This document shows, piece by piece, positions 17,501-24,820 of a DNA stretch of 64,000 nucleotides; within the stretch, counting starts at the first letter, position 1; each line of letters starts with the position of its first letter. A program made the translations under genes and the position numbers. Under the pieces are notes generated by a model that worked only from the letters and a program-made list of their open reading frames with translations, was not told the origin of the DNA and ran no database searches. Origin of the DNA: Achromobacter spanius (GTDB taxonomy: Bacteria; Pseudomonadota; Gammaproteobacteria; Burkholderiales; Burkholderiaceae_B). Location: contig NZ_CP034689.1 in assembly GCF_003994415.1 (NCBI RefSeq), positions 3,844,001 through 3,908,000 on the forward strand, read 5' to 3'.

Positions 17501-17676
17501 AAATCGACGGCAACGCCACTCGTCAGCCGACAATAGCCTCACCATTAATAGCCGGGTCAATTTTGATTGACCTCGGCGAGGAAGAGATTGAGTCCGCCAC
17601 GCTGCACGTCAAATACTGGCCGAACGTCGAGGATACGAGCGTATATGGAGAAATTACGGCCATTGCATTCCGGTAG
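14512..17676 (+). CDS. VasX-like (BTH_I2691-type) T6SS pore-forming effector
   Basis: A 1,054-residue effector. The N-terminal VasX-type domain is visible: ACRTCERGGMPIMLLREA (around 23-41), then YRVLRQGYVYVLLDQEIWHAYQ (split here as YRVLRQGYVYV and EIWHAY, around 63-84) and GYLRQYDPYRMP. A long alpha-helical middle (about 250-600) follows, then hydrophobic segments at roughly 673-690, 706-740 and 798-845 (AYVALSGASSLLGPLGWAIA) consistent with membrane insertion. The C-terminal 200 residues look beta-rich. VasX-family proteins permeabilise target-cell membranes and need an adjacent immunity protein, here the DUF6708 gene. GC drops visibly from about 16,880 to the end, so the C-terminal toxin part may have been swapped in. 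There is no enzyme motif. Confidence 0.85.
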   Translation: MDTFTNQIRVALQEASAVPAGACRTCERGGMPIMLLREAPLPPSSPFNPDQDRPGIDIQSGKYRVLRQGYVYVLLDQEIWHAYQVSADGYLRQYDPYRMPKGTAKPLSKACTAVGHDVRASFIHLDTKVYKEAWIAFSQDRWPEQVLHAYKAQRAPSTRFLKVDLATLRDTPNTLLHGLNYADGFLTDHVWEYRYDGHDFGSRHAVQLRTHRIVPLNEYVDSARKTQSLPQGVPVLALPDPVGAVLEFNQQRHILIQERLAWASNAERQYLLFTSAALVQIKELEKTWAQAQAVEEVKKEIEYRKQHNDHPVLGMRAYLPPVDVPRETEKAAKRITADYHKRLEQRYSEPRRKQFQDAHDKEWQRRQGLIDVVGKRYAAWLLSDAWQRIAQHDYSADDSYSAAGYTKMVAACLDGGPSETPPDTGGELGPTQKLWKALLEDPNSILYKALLAKNASLLAGLRPTFTEGFQANDSGKLYAAIKDLMMSQEGEIFLRSTVKEAVGQLQGAMTNAMLAMEARVQEQLVPVAATVHQAALLLCERVQLLRVEIELTLGEYQDLLTKQMRQGFDEAVRETGKQARALIFSGMLTLPGPAQNQIFKATFWIADTAAGLKEKLSVVSNATANALDGSWRSLEVAVGSLEPGAIAIAGQLKTTALDAKLLAHTALVGMRGFANLELVLSMGALFFQQDGLTRSLQDLDRVMGAQYPEAVAGVAASAVGVMGVGIEATGVGIRSVAQALQKAGIAEARAVNALTLGKGLIRFGGVTSALSGVVEGVQFGFAASRTHRSGDADSRNRYLAASGLSILSGFAGAYVALSGASSLLGPLGWAIAFGLLAYTASACARRNQSTSIEQWTRRCYFGNHDEIPSIWWNAAKTIINIPPHASEEIAIEKSGAANADKDTAIGALNAALIGLIIDFEFNFRPRSSLAPMGASGITWGTTLDYSVELPRWTSEQSGYAMYLALKRHTPAQIVVAEQHNSKAIAKLSVTPKRPGHQIDGNATRQPTIASPLIAGSILIDLGEEEIESATLHVKYWPNVEDTSVYGEITAIAFR

Positions 17677-17697
17677 CTTCGTTTGATCGGGGTGCAT

Positions 17698-18573
17698 ATG
17701 AAATTTTTATCTTTTACGAGGCCAGCATTGATCCAAAAAAACAAATATTCGCCCAGCACCGAACCTCTCCTCGTGCCGCCACATCGTGGCTGGGTCCGAG
17801 ACTTGGCTGAACCTGATAGCTGCGCTCCGACGCTCATCAGTATCGAAGAAGTGCCGGTCATTAATTCCATGAACGGTGTCTATCTAGAAGTAAATAGAAA
17901 GCCTCGAAAAATGCGAGGCCTATTACTTGCATTATCTATATTCGGCATAGCGTGGTTAATTTTCGCTATTCCATTACTAATTTCACCCGGAATGAAAATA
18001 TTGAACTTGCTTGAGATCTCGGCAGTTGTCGCCGCAATGCTGTGGTGGACTATTTTCATGATACGGGTTGACACCGCGCCCCCTCGGGACGAGCCCATCC
18101 GCTTCAATCGTTTGCGCCGCAAGGCATTTGTTTATAGTTTCCGTTTCCTCTGGTGGAACCCGTTCGCTCGCTGGTACGTCACCACGAAATCCTACAACTG
18201 GGCGGACCTGCGCGCTGAAGTCTGGCGCCAACGCGGTGCTACCGCGCAAGGCGGCTTGATCATCACCTGGGGCGTATCCATAGCCGTCATCAAACCAGGC
18301 ACAAACGAAGTCATCGACCGCTTTCCGCTGAGCGTGGGACAAGACGAAGGCAGCTCTTGGGACTATGTCTGCGCTTATATGCAGCACGGCCCCGAAGCCT
18401 TGCCGCCGGTCGAAAGATTCAACGATCCCAATGAAGTTCCTTCCTACAACCTTGCGCTACGCCTAGCTCCTAAAGTCCGCTGGCCAGAGCAAATGGATGC
18501 AGAGTCGCGCAGTGGGCCTGAAGACAGCCCAGTAGTTGTGCAAGCCGAGCACGAAGGACGGATCGAGAAATGA
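17698..18573 (+). CDS. DUF6708 membrane protein, probable immunity protein of the effector
   Basis: A 291-residue inner-membrane protein with two adjacent transmembrane helices (about residues 71-95 and 100-123) and a soluble C-terminal domain, whose core WRQRGATAQGGLIITWGVS is typical of DUF6708 proteins found beside VasX-like effectors. Immunity to membrane-acting effectors is the expected job. The ATG at 17698 is preferred to a TTG at 17683. The gene begins 21 bp after the effector stop. The first 120 codons share the low GC of the effector 3' end, while the C-terminal half has host-like GC. The stop overlaps the next ATG by 4 bp. A second, truncated copy of the C-terminal domain follows. 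Confidence 0.78.
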   Translation: MKFLSFTRPALIQKNKYSPSTEPLLVPPHRGWVRDLAEPDSCAPTLISIEEVPVINSMNGVYLEVNRKPRKMRGLLLALSIFGIAWLIFAIPLLISPGMKILNLLEISAVVAAMLWWTIFMIRVDTAPPRDEPIRFNRLRRKAFVYSFRFLWWNPFARWYVTTKSYNWADLRAEVWRQRGATAQGGLIITWGVSIAVIKPGTNEVIDRFPLSVGQDEGSSWDYVCAYMQHGPEALPPVERFNDPNEVPSYNLALRLAPKVRWPEQMDAESRSGPEDSPVVVQAEHEGRIEK

Positions 18574-18758
18574 AACGCAGAAGTCCTTTGTTTGATAGGC
18601 CACATCCTGGATGGCAGGAAGATCAGCCCGGTGTCTGGCGACGACGAGGTGCTACGCCGAATGGCGGCCTGATCATCACTTGGGGCGTATCGATCGCCGT
18701 GATCAAGCCTGGCACAAACAAGGTCGTCGCGCGATGCCCCTTGAGCCGAGTCGCGTAG
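18570..18758 (+). pseudogene. Truncated duplicate of the DUF6708 C-terminal domain
   Basis: This 62-codon frame repeats the core of the upstream protein: RRRGATPNGGLIITWGVSIA and VIKPGTNKVV correspond to RQRGATAQGGLIITWGVSIA and VIKPGTNEVI, with clear DNA-level similarity. Similarity ends at about 18,740, and the frame stops soon after. It lacks both membrane helices and the rest of the domain. It is best explained as the remnant of an older immunity gene displaced by recombination, or as the product of a local duplication. It is coupled to the intact gene by an ATGA overlap, so it may still be translated. Confidence 0.78.
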
Positions 18759-18884
18759 CGCCAGCATGGCCACCGACGTCTCCTTCAAGGCGGTCCCCTG
18801 CAACCCCCTGTGCCCTTCTTGACGTTCTCGCGCATGTCTTCGACGCTGGCGCGACGTTGCCCGCAAGGCCAACATCAAGCTGGA

Positions 18885-19154
18885 CTAAGCCGATACCTCG
18901 CCGCCGCAATGCCGGCAAACCCGCGCGTCGCGCAAAATCCGCCCGGCGCAGTGCGGGCATTCCGTATGGGTCGGCAGCACCGGTTCACGCGCATGGGCTG
19001 ACCGGTCGGCAATGGCAAACAAAAACGCGCCGGCCAAGGGCGGGCTGATCAGGCAGGCCAGTATCGTCCAGCCGATGCGCTTGCGGCCCCGGCCGGCGGC
19101 CAAGCCGCCCACCACCAGGGCCAGGACGATCCAAAGGAGAATAAGCAGAAACAT
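18885..19154 (-). CDS. Small membrane protein with C-terminal zinc ribbon
   Basis: An 89-residue protein with two hydrophobic segments (about residues 1-18 and 27-47) and a C-terminal double CxxC knuckle (CPHCAGRILRDARVCRHCGG), a typical zinc ribbon. This layout is common in small inner-membrane proteins of unknown function. The ATG at 19154 is chosen because a longer frame beginning with TTG at 19208 adds residues that look non-coding. It is convergent with the effector module remnants. There is no strong ribosome site, so expression is uncertain. Confidence 0.65.
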   Translation of the reverse strand: MFLLILLWIVLALVVGGLAAGRGRKRIGWTILACLISPPLAGAFLFAIADRSAHAREPVLPTHTECPHCAGRILRDARVCRHCGGEVSA

Positions 19155-19329
19155 ATTGCGATGGTAAACCGCGATAGCCTGCCGCGACGCGCTATCCGTG
19201 GCTTTCAAGGTCAGCGATCAGACTTAGTCCCGCGCCCAAATTTTTCCCAAAACCCGCTTCTTAAGCCCGCACCAACGCCATCAACAAGAGTAATCTGCAA
19301 ATTCGCCTGCAACCAAAAAGGAAGCGCAT

Positions 19330-19920
19330 ATGAATAAGATCTCTTCTACATGGCGTAGGACCACGGTGGCGGTGACGCTAGGCGTGGCGAGTGTGATGTT
19401 CGCGGGTTGCACAACAACCACCCCCGCCGACAAGGCCACGTCGGCCGAGAAGCGGCAAGAGCTGAACGCCGCCGCCAACGCCACGCTGACCAAGCTGTAC
19501 GAGGGCTCGCCGCAATCCAGGCAGTTGGTGGAACGCGCGCGCGGCGTGCTGGTATTTCCGGACGTGCTTAGCGCCAGCTTCATCGTCGGCGCCCAACACG
19601 GCACCGGGGTGCTGCGGGTGAAAGGGCAAGACACGGGCTACTACAGCATCAGTGGCGGGTCGATCGGCTTTCAAGCCGGCGCCCAATCCAAAGCCATGGT
19701 GCTGTTGTTCATGACGGATGACGCCCTTGCCAAGTTCCGCGCCAGCAGCGGTTGGACCATCGGCGCCGACGCCTCCGTGGCCGTGGCCAATGTGGGTGCC
19801 AACGGCAGTATTGATTCCAATACCGCCCAGCAACCTATCGTGGGCTTTGTGCTGAACAACGGCGGCTTGATGGCCGGTGTGTCGGTGGACGGCAACAAGA
19901 TATCGCCGACAACGCTGTAA
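19330..19920 (+). CDS. SYLF-domain (YSC84-like) lipoprotein
   Basis: A 196-residue predicted lipoprotein. The signal peptide ends in the lipobox VMFAGC (Cys around residue 26). The SYLF domain follows, with RARGVLVFPDVLSASFIVGA, GTGVLRVKGQDTGYYSISGG, and FRASSGWTIGADASVAVANV. SYLF domains bind phospholipids. In bacteria these proteins are periplasmic-side lipoproteins of unclear role in the envelope. The ATG at 19330 follows AAAGGAAGC. It is a single gene, convergent with the glutathione transferase gene downstream. Confidence 0.9.
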   Translation: MNKISSTWRRTTVAVTLGVASVMFAGCTTTTPADKATSAEKRQELNAAANATLTKLYEGSPQSRQLVERARGVLVFPDVLSASFIVGAQHGTGVLRVKGQDTGYYSISGGSIGFQAGAQSKAMVLLFMTDDALAKFRASSGWTIGADASVAVANVGANGSIDSNTAQQPIVGFVLNNGGLMAGVSVDGNKISPTTL

Positions 19921-19933
19921 TCCTCTGCCCTTC

Positions 19934-19973
19934 GGGACCGGCTGGACGCTGCTTCACAGCATGGGCCGGTCCC
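19934..19973. terminator. Hairpin between convergent SYLF and GST genes
   Basis: GGGACCGGC (19934-19942) and GCCGGTCCC (19965-19973) are perfect inverted 9-mers with a 22-base loop, placed between two convergent genes. No T-run is present, so termination efficiency is unknown. Confidence 0.4.
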
Positions 19974-20009
19974 CACATCCTGACCTCGGCGCGGCGCTGC
20001 CGCCCGCCT

Positions 20010-20651
20010 TCAGGACAACATAGGCGCCATCTCCGGGTCGCCTTTTTTCATGGCATGGCGATACGCATCGCGCGCGCCGATGCGCTGTAGGTACGTCAGA
20101 ATGTTCTTATACGGCGACAAGTCGTAGGGATAGAACAGGCGCATCGTCGTCAGCGAAAACACAACAATGATGTCGGCGGCGGTCAAGACATTGCCGGCCA
20201 GGTAATCGGTCTTGCCCAACTGTTTGTCGACCATCGCCAAGGCCTGCTGGCGCCTCGCATCGGCGAATTGCACGGCGGGTTTGTCGGCGGGCACTTCGGC
20301 TCGGGCCAGCACCATGCAGCGCATCAGGCTGGGTTGCAGCGAGCCGTTGGCGAAGTGGAACCAATACAGGTAGTTGGCATAGTCCGGGCTGGTGGGCGGC
20401 ACCGTCAGGCGGCCGTCGCCGTAGCGGGTCAACAGGTATTCCACGATGGCGGTGGACTCGGCCAACACCACGTCGCCGTCGGTAATGATGGGCGCCGTGC
20501 CCAGCGGGTGCAGCGCCTTGTATTCAGGCGGGGCCAGCCGTGTGACCGGATCGCGGTCATAGACCTTCAGGTTGTACGGGATGGCAAGTTCCTCGCACAG
20601 CCACACGATGCGTTCGGATTGCGATTTTCCCAGATGATGCACGGTCAGCAT
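20010..20651 (-). CDS. Glutathione S-transferase
   Basis: A 213-residue GST. The thioredoxin-like N-terminal domain starts MLTVHHLGKSQSERIVWLCE, with Ser around residue 11 as a candidate catalytic hydroxyl. The glutathione-binding stretch GTAPIITDGDVVLAESTAIVEYL (shorter: PIITDGDVVLAESTAI) is clear around residues 52-74, and the C-terminal all-helical domain follows. It conjugates glutathione to electrophiles in the cytoplasm. Length is normal. The ATG at 20651 has an AAAGGAAGC site upstream. It is a single gene. Confidence 0.92.
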   Translation of the reverse strand: MLTVHHLGKSQSERIVWLCEELAIPYNLKVYDRDPVTRLAPPEYKALHPLGTAPIITDGDVVLAESTAIVEYLLTRYGDGRLTVPPTSPDYANYLYWFHFANGSLQPSLMRCMVLARAEVPADKPAVQFADARRQQALAMVDKQLGKTDYLAGNVLTAADIIVVFSLTTMRLFYPYDLSPYKNILTYLQRIGARDAYRHAMKKGDPEMAPMLS

Positions 20652-20874
20652 GAGCTTCCTTTATAGGTGCGCCGGCGTGGGTACGCCTGCGCGTCGACTT
20701 CGCCACTCTACGCCGCTTTGCCGCATCGGATAGCCCACGGTGTCCACTCGGACACCGCCCTTTACGGATAGATACATAACGCCGGTAATCAGCAATTACC
20801 AAATGCAATCCGCGTGCTAATTTAAGCGCCCGTGGCCGCCCTTGCCCGTGGCGGACGTTCTTAGCCAACCATTC

Positions 20875-21492
20875 ATGACCATGCAAAACACGCCTGATCG
20901 CGACTTGAACACCGCTCCGCACCGCACGCAAAGCACGCGCACGCGGCTTTCCCGGATTCTTCCCCTGGCGTTCGGGCTGGCGTTGGCCGCGGCTTCGCCG
21001 ATGCAGGCGGCGCAAGCTGAAACCATCCGCGCCCACGGCCCTGCGCAGCAAGCGGCCCAGCAGCAAGCAGCCCCACAACAGGCAACCCCGCAGGCGGGTT
21101 CAACGGGACTGGCCCCGGTCACCAAGACCGAAATCAAAAGCCAGACCGCCTACGAACGCCTGATGAACAACAGCGGCGTCAGCGTGCAGTGGCTGTGGTC
21201 GGCCGAACGTGGCCACCTGAATGCGAAGGACGTGAACGACGTCGTGCGCATCGATGGCACGCAGGCCAATTTTGAAGGCACGTTGAAAATCAACGGTGAA
21301 ATCGTGTCGATCGACAAAGACCGCTTCACCTTTCGCGGCACGATCCTGATTCTTGACGCCCCCGACAAAGGCCGCCGTTGCGAACGCACGGGCGACTACG
21401 AGTTTCGGGCCACCGGCAAGCGCAAATACTGGCGCCTGCAGCAAATGGAAAGCTGCGACCGTCTGACGGATTACGTGGATATTTTTTATTGA
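20875..21492 (+). CDS. Secreted or membrane-anchored hypothetical protein
   Basis: A 205-residue protein. A long basic N-terminus (about 24 residues) precedes a hydrophobic signal-like stretch (LPLAFGLALAAASPMQAAQA) ending near residue 44, then a Gln/Ala/Pro-rich linker, then a beta-rich domain (IDGTQANFEGTLKINGEIV, DRFTFRGTILILDA). Two Cys in RRCERTG and ESCDRL could form a disulphide in the periplasm. The family is not recognised. The ATG at 20875 is chosen; a further in-frame ATG lies 6 bp downstream, and an upstream TTG is unlikely. Confidence 0.7.
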   Translation: MTMQNTPDRDLNTAPHRTQSTRTRLSRILPLAFGLALAAASPMQAAQAETIRAHGPAQQAAQQQAAPQQATPQAGSTGLAPVTKTEIKSQTAYERLMNNSGVSVQWLWSAERGHLNAKDVNDVVRIDGTQANFEGTLKINGEIVSIDKDRFTFRGTILILDAPDKGRRCERTGDYEFRATGKRKYWRLQQMESCDRLTDYVDIFY

Positions 21493-21570
21493 TTGGGGAT
21501 GTGGGCCACACGTTAGGATGCTGCATTGAGATCCGCGCAGGCACCGCATCCCCCACTAGGAGACCCCCAC

Positions 21571-22053
21571 ATGATCAACGACCTAGACAAAAAACACCTT
21601 ACCCGCTGCATCGAGCTGGCCAAGCGCGCGTTGGAGCTGGGCGATCAGCCCTTTGGCTCCGTGCTGGTGTCCGCCAATGGCGAGGTGCTGTTCGAAGACC
21701 ATAACCACGTCTCGGGCGGCGACCACACCCAGCATCCGGAATTTGAAATTGCCCGTTGGGCGGCCAACCACGTGCCGGCAGCCGAGCGCGCGTCGTGCAC
21801 CGTCTACACCTCGGGTGAGCACTGCGCGATGTGTTCGGCGGCGCATGGCTGGGTGGGGCTGGGGCGCATTGTGTATGCGGCGTCTTCGAAGCAGTATGCG
21901 CAGTGGATGCGGGAATGGGGCGTGGCGCCGTCTCGCGTAAAAACGTTGGCGATTCAAGACGTTATCGATGGGGTGACGGTTGATGGCCCCGTGCCGGAGT
22001 TTGCGGAGCAGATCAAGCTGCTGCATGAAGAGAACGTGCGGCGCCGGGCGTAG
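21571..22053 (+). CDS. Cytidine/deoxycytidylate deaminase-fold nucleoside deaminase
   Basis: A 160-residue zinc-dependent deaminase. The zinc and proton-shuttle motif appears as HPEFE (His ligand plus Glu, around residues 54-58), where many relatives have HAE. The second motif is GEHCAMC (two Cys ligands around residues 80-90), where relatives have E-P-C-x-x-C. GDQPFGSVLV near the N-terminus is typical. The substrate may be guanine, cytosine or a related base; the altered motif contexts prevent a firm call. The ATG at 21571 follows GGAGACCC. It is a single gene. Confidence 0.85.
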   Translation: MINDLDKKHLTRCIELAKRALELGDQPFGSVLVSANGEVLFEDHNHVSGGDHTQHPEFEIARWAANHVPAAERASCTVYTSGEHCAMCSAAHGWVGLGRIVYAASSKQYAQWMREWGVAPSRVKTLAIQDVIDGVTVDGPVPEFAEQIKLLHEENVRRRA

Positions 22054-22116
22054 CTTCTGCCGTAGGTTTTATCCCGACACAGAATCGCTATCCGAACCAC
22101 GACAGGATTTCCCGGC

Positions 22117-22587
22117 ATGCCCTCGAACAGCATTAAATGGATTGTCAGCATCGTCTTCGGACTGATCATCGGCAGGGTCGGCTATGGCGTGCTGCTGCCG
22201 GTTTTCATGGCATTGAGCCCGGGCGAGCAAGGCGCCGCCTTGGCGGATTCCAACACGATGATCGTGGCCGGTCTGGTCGTCTGGCTTGTCGTCACCGTCA
22301 TCGCCAGCGTCATGCTGGCGCGCATTCCCAACCTGCGCCGCTTGATCGGTTGGGGTTGCGTCGTGCTGGGCGTGGCCTTGGTGCTGACCATTCCCGCCAC
22401 CTTGCTGACCATGGACGCCGGTACGCAGAACGCCTCCGCCGCGGATACGCGCGATGCCAATACTGCCCTCTTCTTCTGGGCGCTTATTTTCGGCCTGCCT
22501 TATGTTGGCGGCGGGCTGGCGCTGACGATTCTGGGCACGGTACTGGTGCGCAAGAACCCCGTCACCAAAGACCCGGTCCTTAACTAA
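22117..22587 (+). CDS. Small integral membrane protein
   Basis: A 156-residue protein with four predicted transmembrane helices (about residues 7-31, 45-68, 76-96 and 122-145) and short loops. The family is not recognised. It has host-like GC and a plausible ATG at 22117. It may be a minor envelope protein. Confidence 0.65.
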   Translation: MPSNSIKWIVSIVFGLIIGRVGYGVLLPVFMALSPGEQGAALADSNTMIVAGLVVWLVVTVIASVMLARIPNLRRLIGWGCVVLGVALVLTIPATLLTMDAGTQNASAADTRDANTALFFWALIFGLPYVGGGLALTILGTVLVRKNPVTKDPVLN

Positions 22588-22683
22588 TCCCCGAATCTGC
22601 CGTTGTTAGAACATTGCGGCCCCCGCATGCGCCATGCGCAGCCGGCATGGGTTCGCCTTTCCTTGAACCCACCTGCGTAGCGC

Positions 22684-24804
22684 ATGACCTCATCCCCCAA
22701 CACCATCGACACCCATCTCGCGCGTCGCGCGGAAATTCGGCAACTGCTGCAAAGCGGCCAGTTTGATGAACTGGACGCCATCCTGGAACCCGCCGCCTTG
22801 CGGTGGCTGGACAGCAAGGGAGAGTCCTTCGGGTACCGGTGGTTGTTGGATGAAATCCGCGACCCGCAACTGTCTGCCGCCGACAACCTAGCCCGCCTGC
22901 GCGCATGGCGTGACGCGCGGCCCGCGTCGTATCACGCGCATCTTGCCTACGGCAACCAGTGGGAGATCATTGCCGGCACCATCCGCACCAGCAACACCGC
23001 CGACTACGTGGACGATGAGCAATGGGTGGGCGCGATGATGGCGCGCGACCATGCCGTGGCCGCATTCCTGCAAGCCATGGCCTTGCACGAGCGGCCGGCG
23101 GTGGCCGTGCAGCGGACCATGCGGGTCTGCGCGTACCTGGGTGAACCTGAATGGCTGGCGGGCTTGGCCACCGCCGCACCGGCCACGCCCCAGGCTTCGC
23201 TCCAACTTTCACCCCAGGCGTCGCACGACGCGCTACAGGCGCACTGGCCCGCCGAGGTCTGGGAACAAGGCCTGAACCTGCTGGCCGAACACAGCGGCAT
23301 GGGCCTGGCCGACCTGCCCGCCTCATTGCCACCCGGCCTGCCCGCGCGCCAGGCCAGCGACAACGACGATCCCAAGACCTATTGGCTGCGCACCGCGCTT
23401 GCCCTGCGTCCGAATGATGTGGGCGCGCTGAGCGCGTACCTGTACTTCCTGTATCCGCGTTGGGGCGGCAGCCACGCCGCAATGGACGCCTTCATCAACG
23501 GCCCCGTATGCGCAGGCCTGACCGAGGCCGAGCGCGATGAGCTGCGGTTCCATAAGGAATTCGATTACCTGGGCTACACCGCCTTTCATCCGGAACCGGA
23601 TGACGACGAGCAGATCGACGTGTTCCTCCAGGCGTTCGAGCAATGGCTGACCTTGCAGCTTTCCGCCGAGCAACGCGCCGTGGCCCTGTGCCACTACGCC
23701 AACTTCGAAACCATGCGTGCGCGCCACGTTGACGACGACGGCGAGGTGCATTGGGATGCCGCACTGCTGCAACACGCCTACGCATTGCTGACGCAGGCCT
23801 GCGCAACGGCGCCCGCCGATGTCGACCTGACGGACGAGGCTTATCCCGGCACGCTGTTCACGTTGCAGGCGTGCCTGTGGTTCAAGGGCATGCCCGACAC
23901 GCAGGGCTTGTTCCGCCAGATTCTGCTGCGCGGTGCGCGCTGGGGGGATGATGTGGAAGCCGTGTTGCTGGCGGCCGTGGGCAGCCAGTTTGGCCTGTTC
24001 GGCTTGCAGGCGGGTGAGCTTGATACCCAGGCGCTGCTGGAACGCGGCTTTGCGCTGGACCGCGAGGCCCGCGAGTTCAACCTGCCGCAGTTGGGCCGCA
24101 ACCTGTGGGGCGACGTATCGCCCGACGCCGCGTTGTTCCTGTGGCAGGAAGGCGCCGCGCGTGGGCGCTCGGATGCGCTGATGTCGCTAAGCGAACTGTA
24201 TGCGGGCAAGATCGACGCCGACTACGACGGCATCGACAAGACCGCCGCACGCGATTGGCTGACGCGCGCCGCCGAAGCCGGCCATCTGGTGGCCCGCAAC
24301 AACCTGGCCTATGCCGCCATCGACGAAGGCCGCGACATTCCAACGGGCGAATACCAGACGTACCGGCTCTGGCTGGAAAACAACTGGCACGTAGCCGATC
24401 GCGGCTCCCGCATGGAAGCGATGGCCGCCCGCAACCTGAGCTGGCTGATGCTGATGCACAGCGGGTCGGATGAAGACCAGCGCACCGCCCTGGACCGTGT
24501 ATTGCCCTGGCTGTGGGACCAAAGCGATGACGGCGACCGCGAAACCGCCGCGCGCAGCTACGCCATCGCGTTCATGGAAGGCCGCGGCTGCGAGCCCAAT
24601 GCCTATCTGGCCAAGGTGTGGATTGCGCGCGCCTGCGCGCTGTCGCCCGACAATGAATACTTGCAGCGCTTAAGCGGCGAAATCAATGACGCCAGTGGCT
24701 GGTTTGGTGGCTGGCGCTTGCGGCGGCGCATGGAACAGGCCCGCGCACGCGTGGACGCGCGGGGTCGCGAGCTGACGTTTGGACGGGGTGAAACGGACGC
24801 CTGA
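22684..24804 (+). CDS. DUF4034-domain protein with Sel1-like repeats
   Basis: A 706-residue soluble protein. The N-terminal half resembles DUF4034 (ARRAEIRQLLQSGQFDELDA at about 14-33, AHLAYGNQWEIIAGTIRT at about 86-103). The C-terminal part carries alpha-solenoid Sel1-like units (ALFLWQEGAARGRSDALMSL, TAARDWLTRAAEAGHLVARN, SYAIAFMEGRGCEPNAYLAK). Such repeats usually mediate protein-protein contacts. There is no signal peptide or catalytic motif. The gene is single and host-like in composition. Relatives sometimes lie near contact-dependent or T6SS loci, but no direct link is seen here. Confidence 0.75.
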   Translation: MTSSPNTIDTHLARRAEIRQLLQSGQFDELDAILEPAALRWLDSKGESFGYRWLLDEIRDPQLSAADNLARLRAWRDARPASYHAHLAYGNQWEIIAGTIRTSNTADYVDDEQWVGAMMARDHAVAAFLQAMALHERPAVAVQRTMRVCAYLGEPEWLAGLATAAPATPQASLQLSPQASHDALQAHWPAEVWEQGLNLLAEHSGMGLADLPASLPPGLPARQASDNDDPKTYWLRTALALRPNDVGALSAYLYFLYPRWGGSHAAMDAFINGPVCAGLTEAERDELRFHKEFDYLGYTAFHPEPDDDEQIDVFLQAFEQWLTLQLSAEQRAVALCHYANFETMRARHVDDDGEVHWDAALLQHAYALLTQACATAPADVDLTDEAYPGTLFTLQACLWFKGMPDTQGLFRQILLRGARWGDDVEAVLLAAVGSQFGLFGLQAGELDTQALLERGFALDREAREFNLPQLGRNLWGDVSPDAALFLWQEGAARGRSDALMSLSELYAGKIDADYDGIDKTAARDWLTRAAEAGHLVARNNLAYAAIDEGRDIPTGEYQTYRLWLENNWHVADRGSRMEAMAARNLSWLMLMHSGSDEDQRTALDRVLPWLWDQSDDGDRETAARSYAIAFMEGRGCEPNAYLAKVWIARACALSPDNEYLQRLSGEINDASGWFGGWRLRRRMEQARARVDARGRELTFGRGETDA

Positions 24805-24820
24805 GCCTTAGTTTGTTCGC

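Noticed and set aside
18611..19048. 145-codon plus frame across the immunity remnant
   Set aside because: It reads the remnant in a different frame from the one with similarity to DUF6708, and it is antisense to the zinc-ribbon gene.
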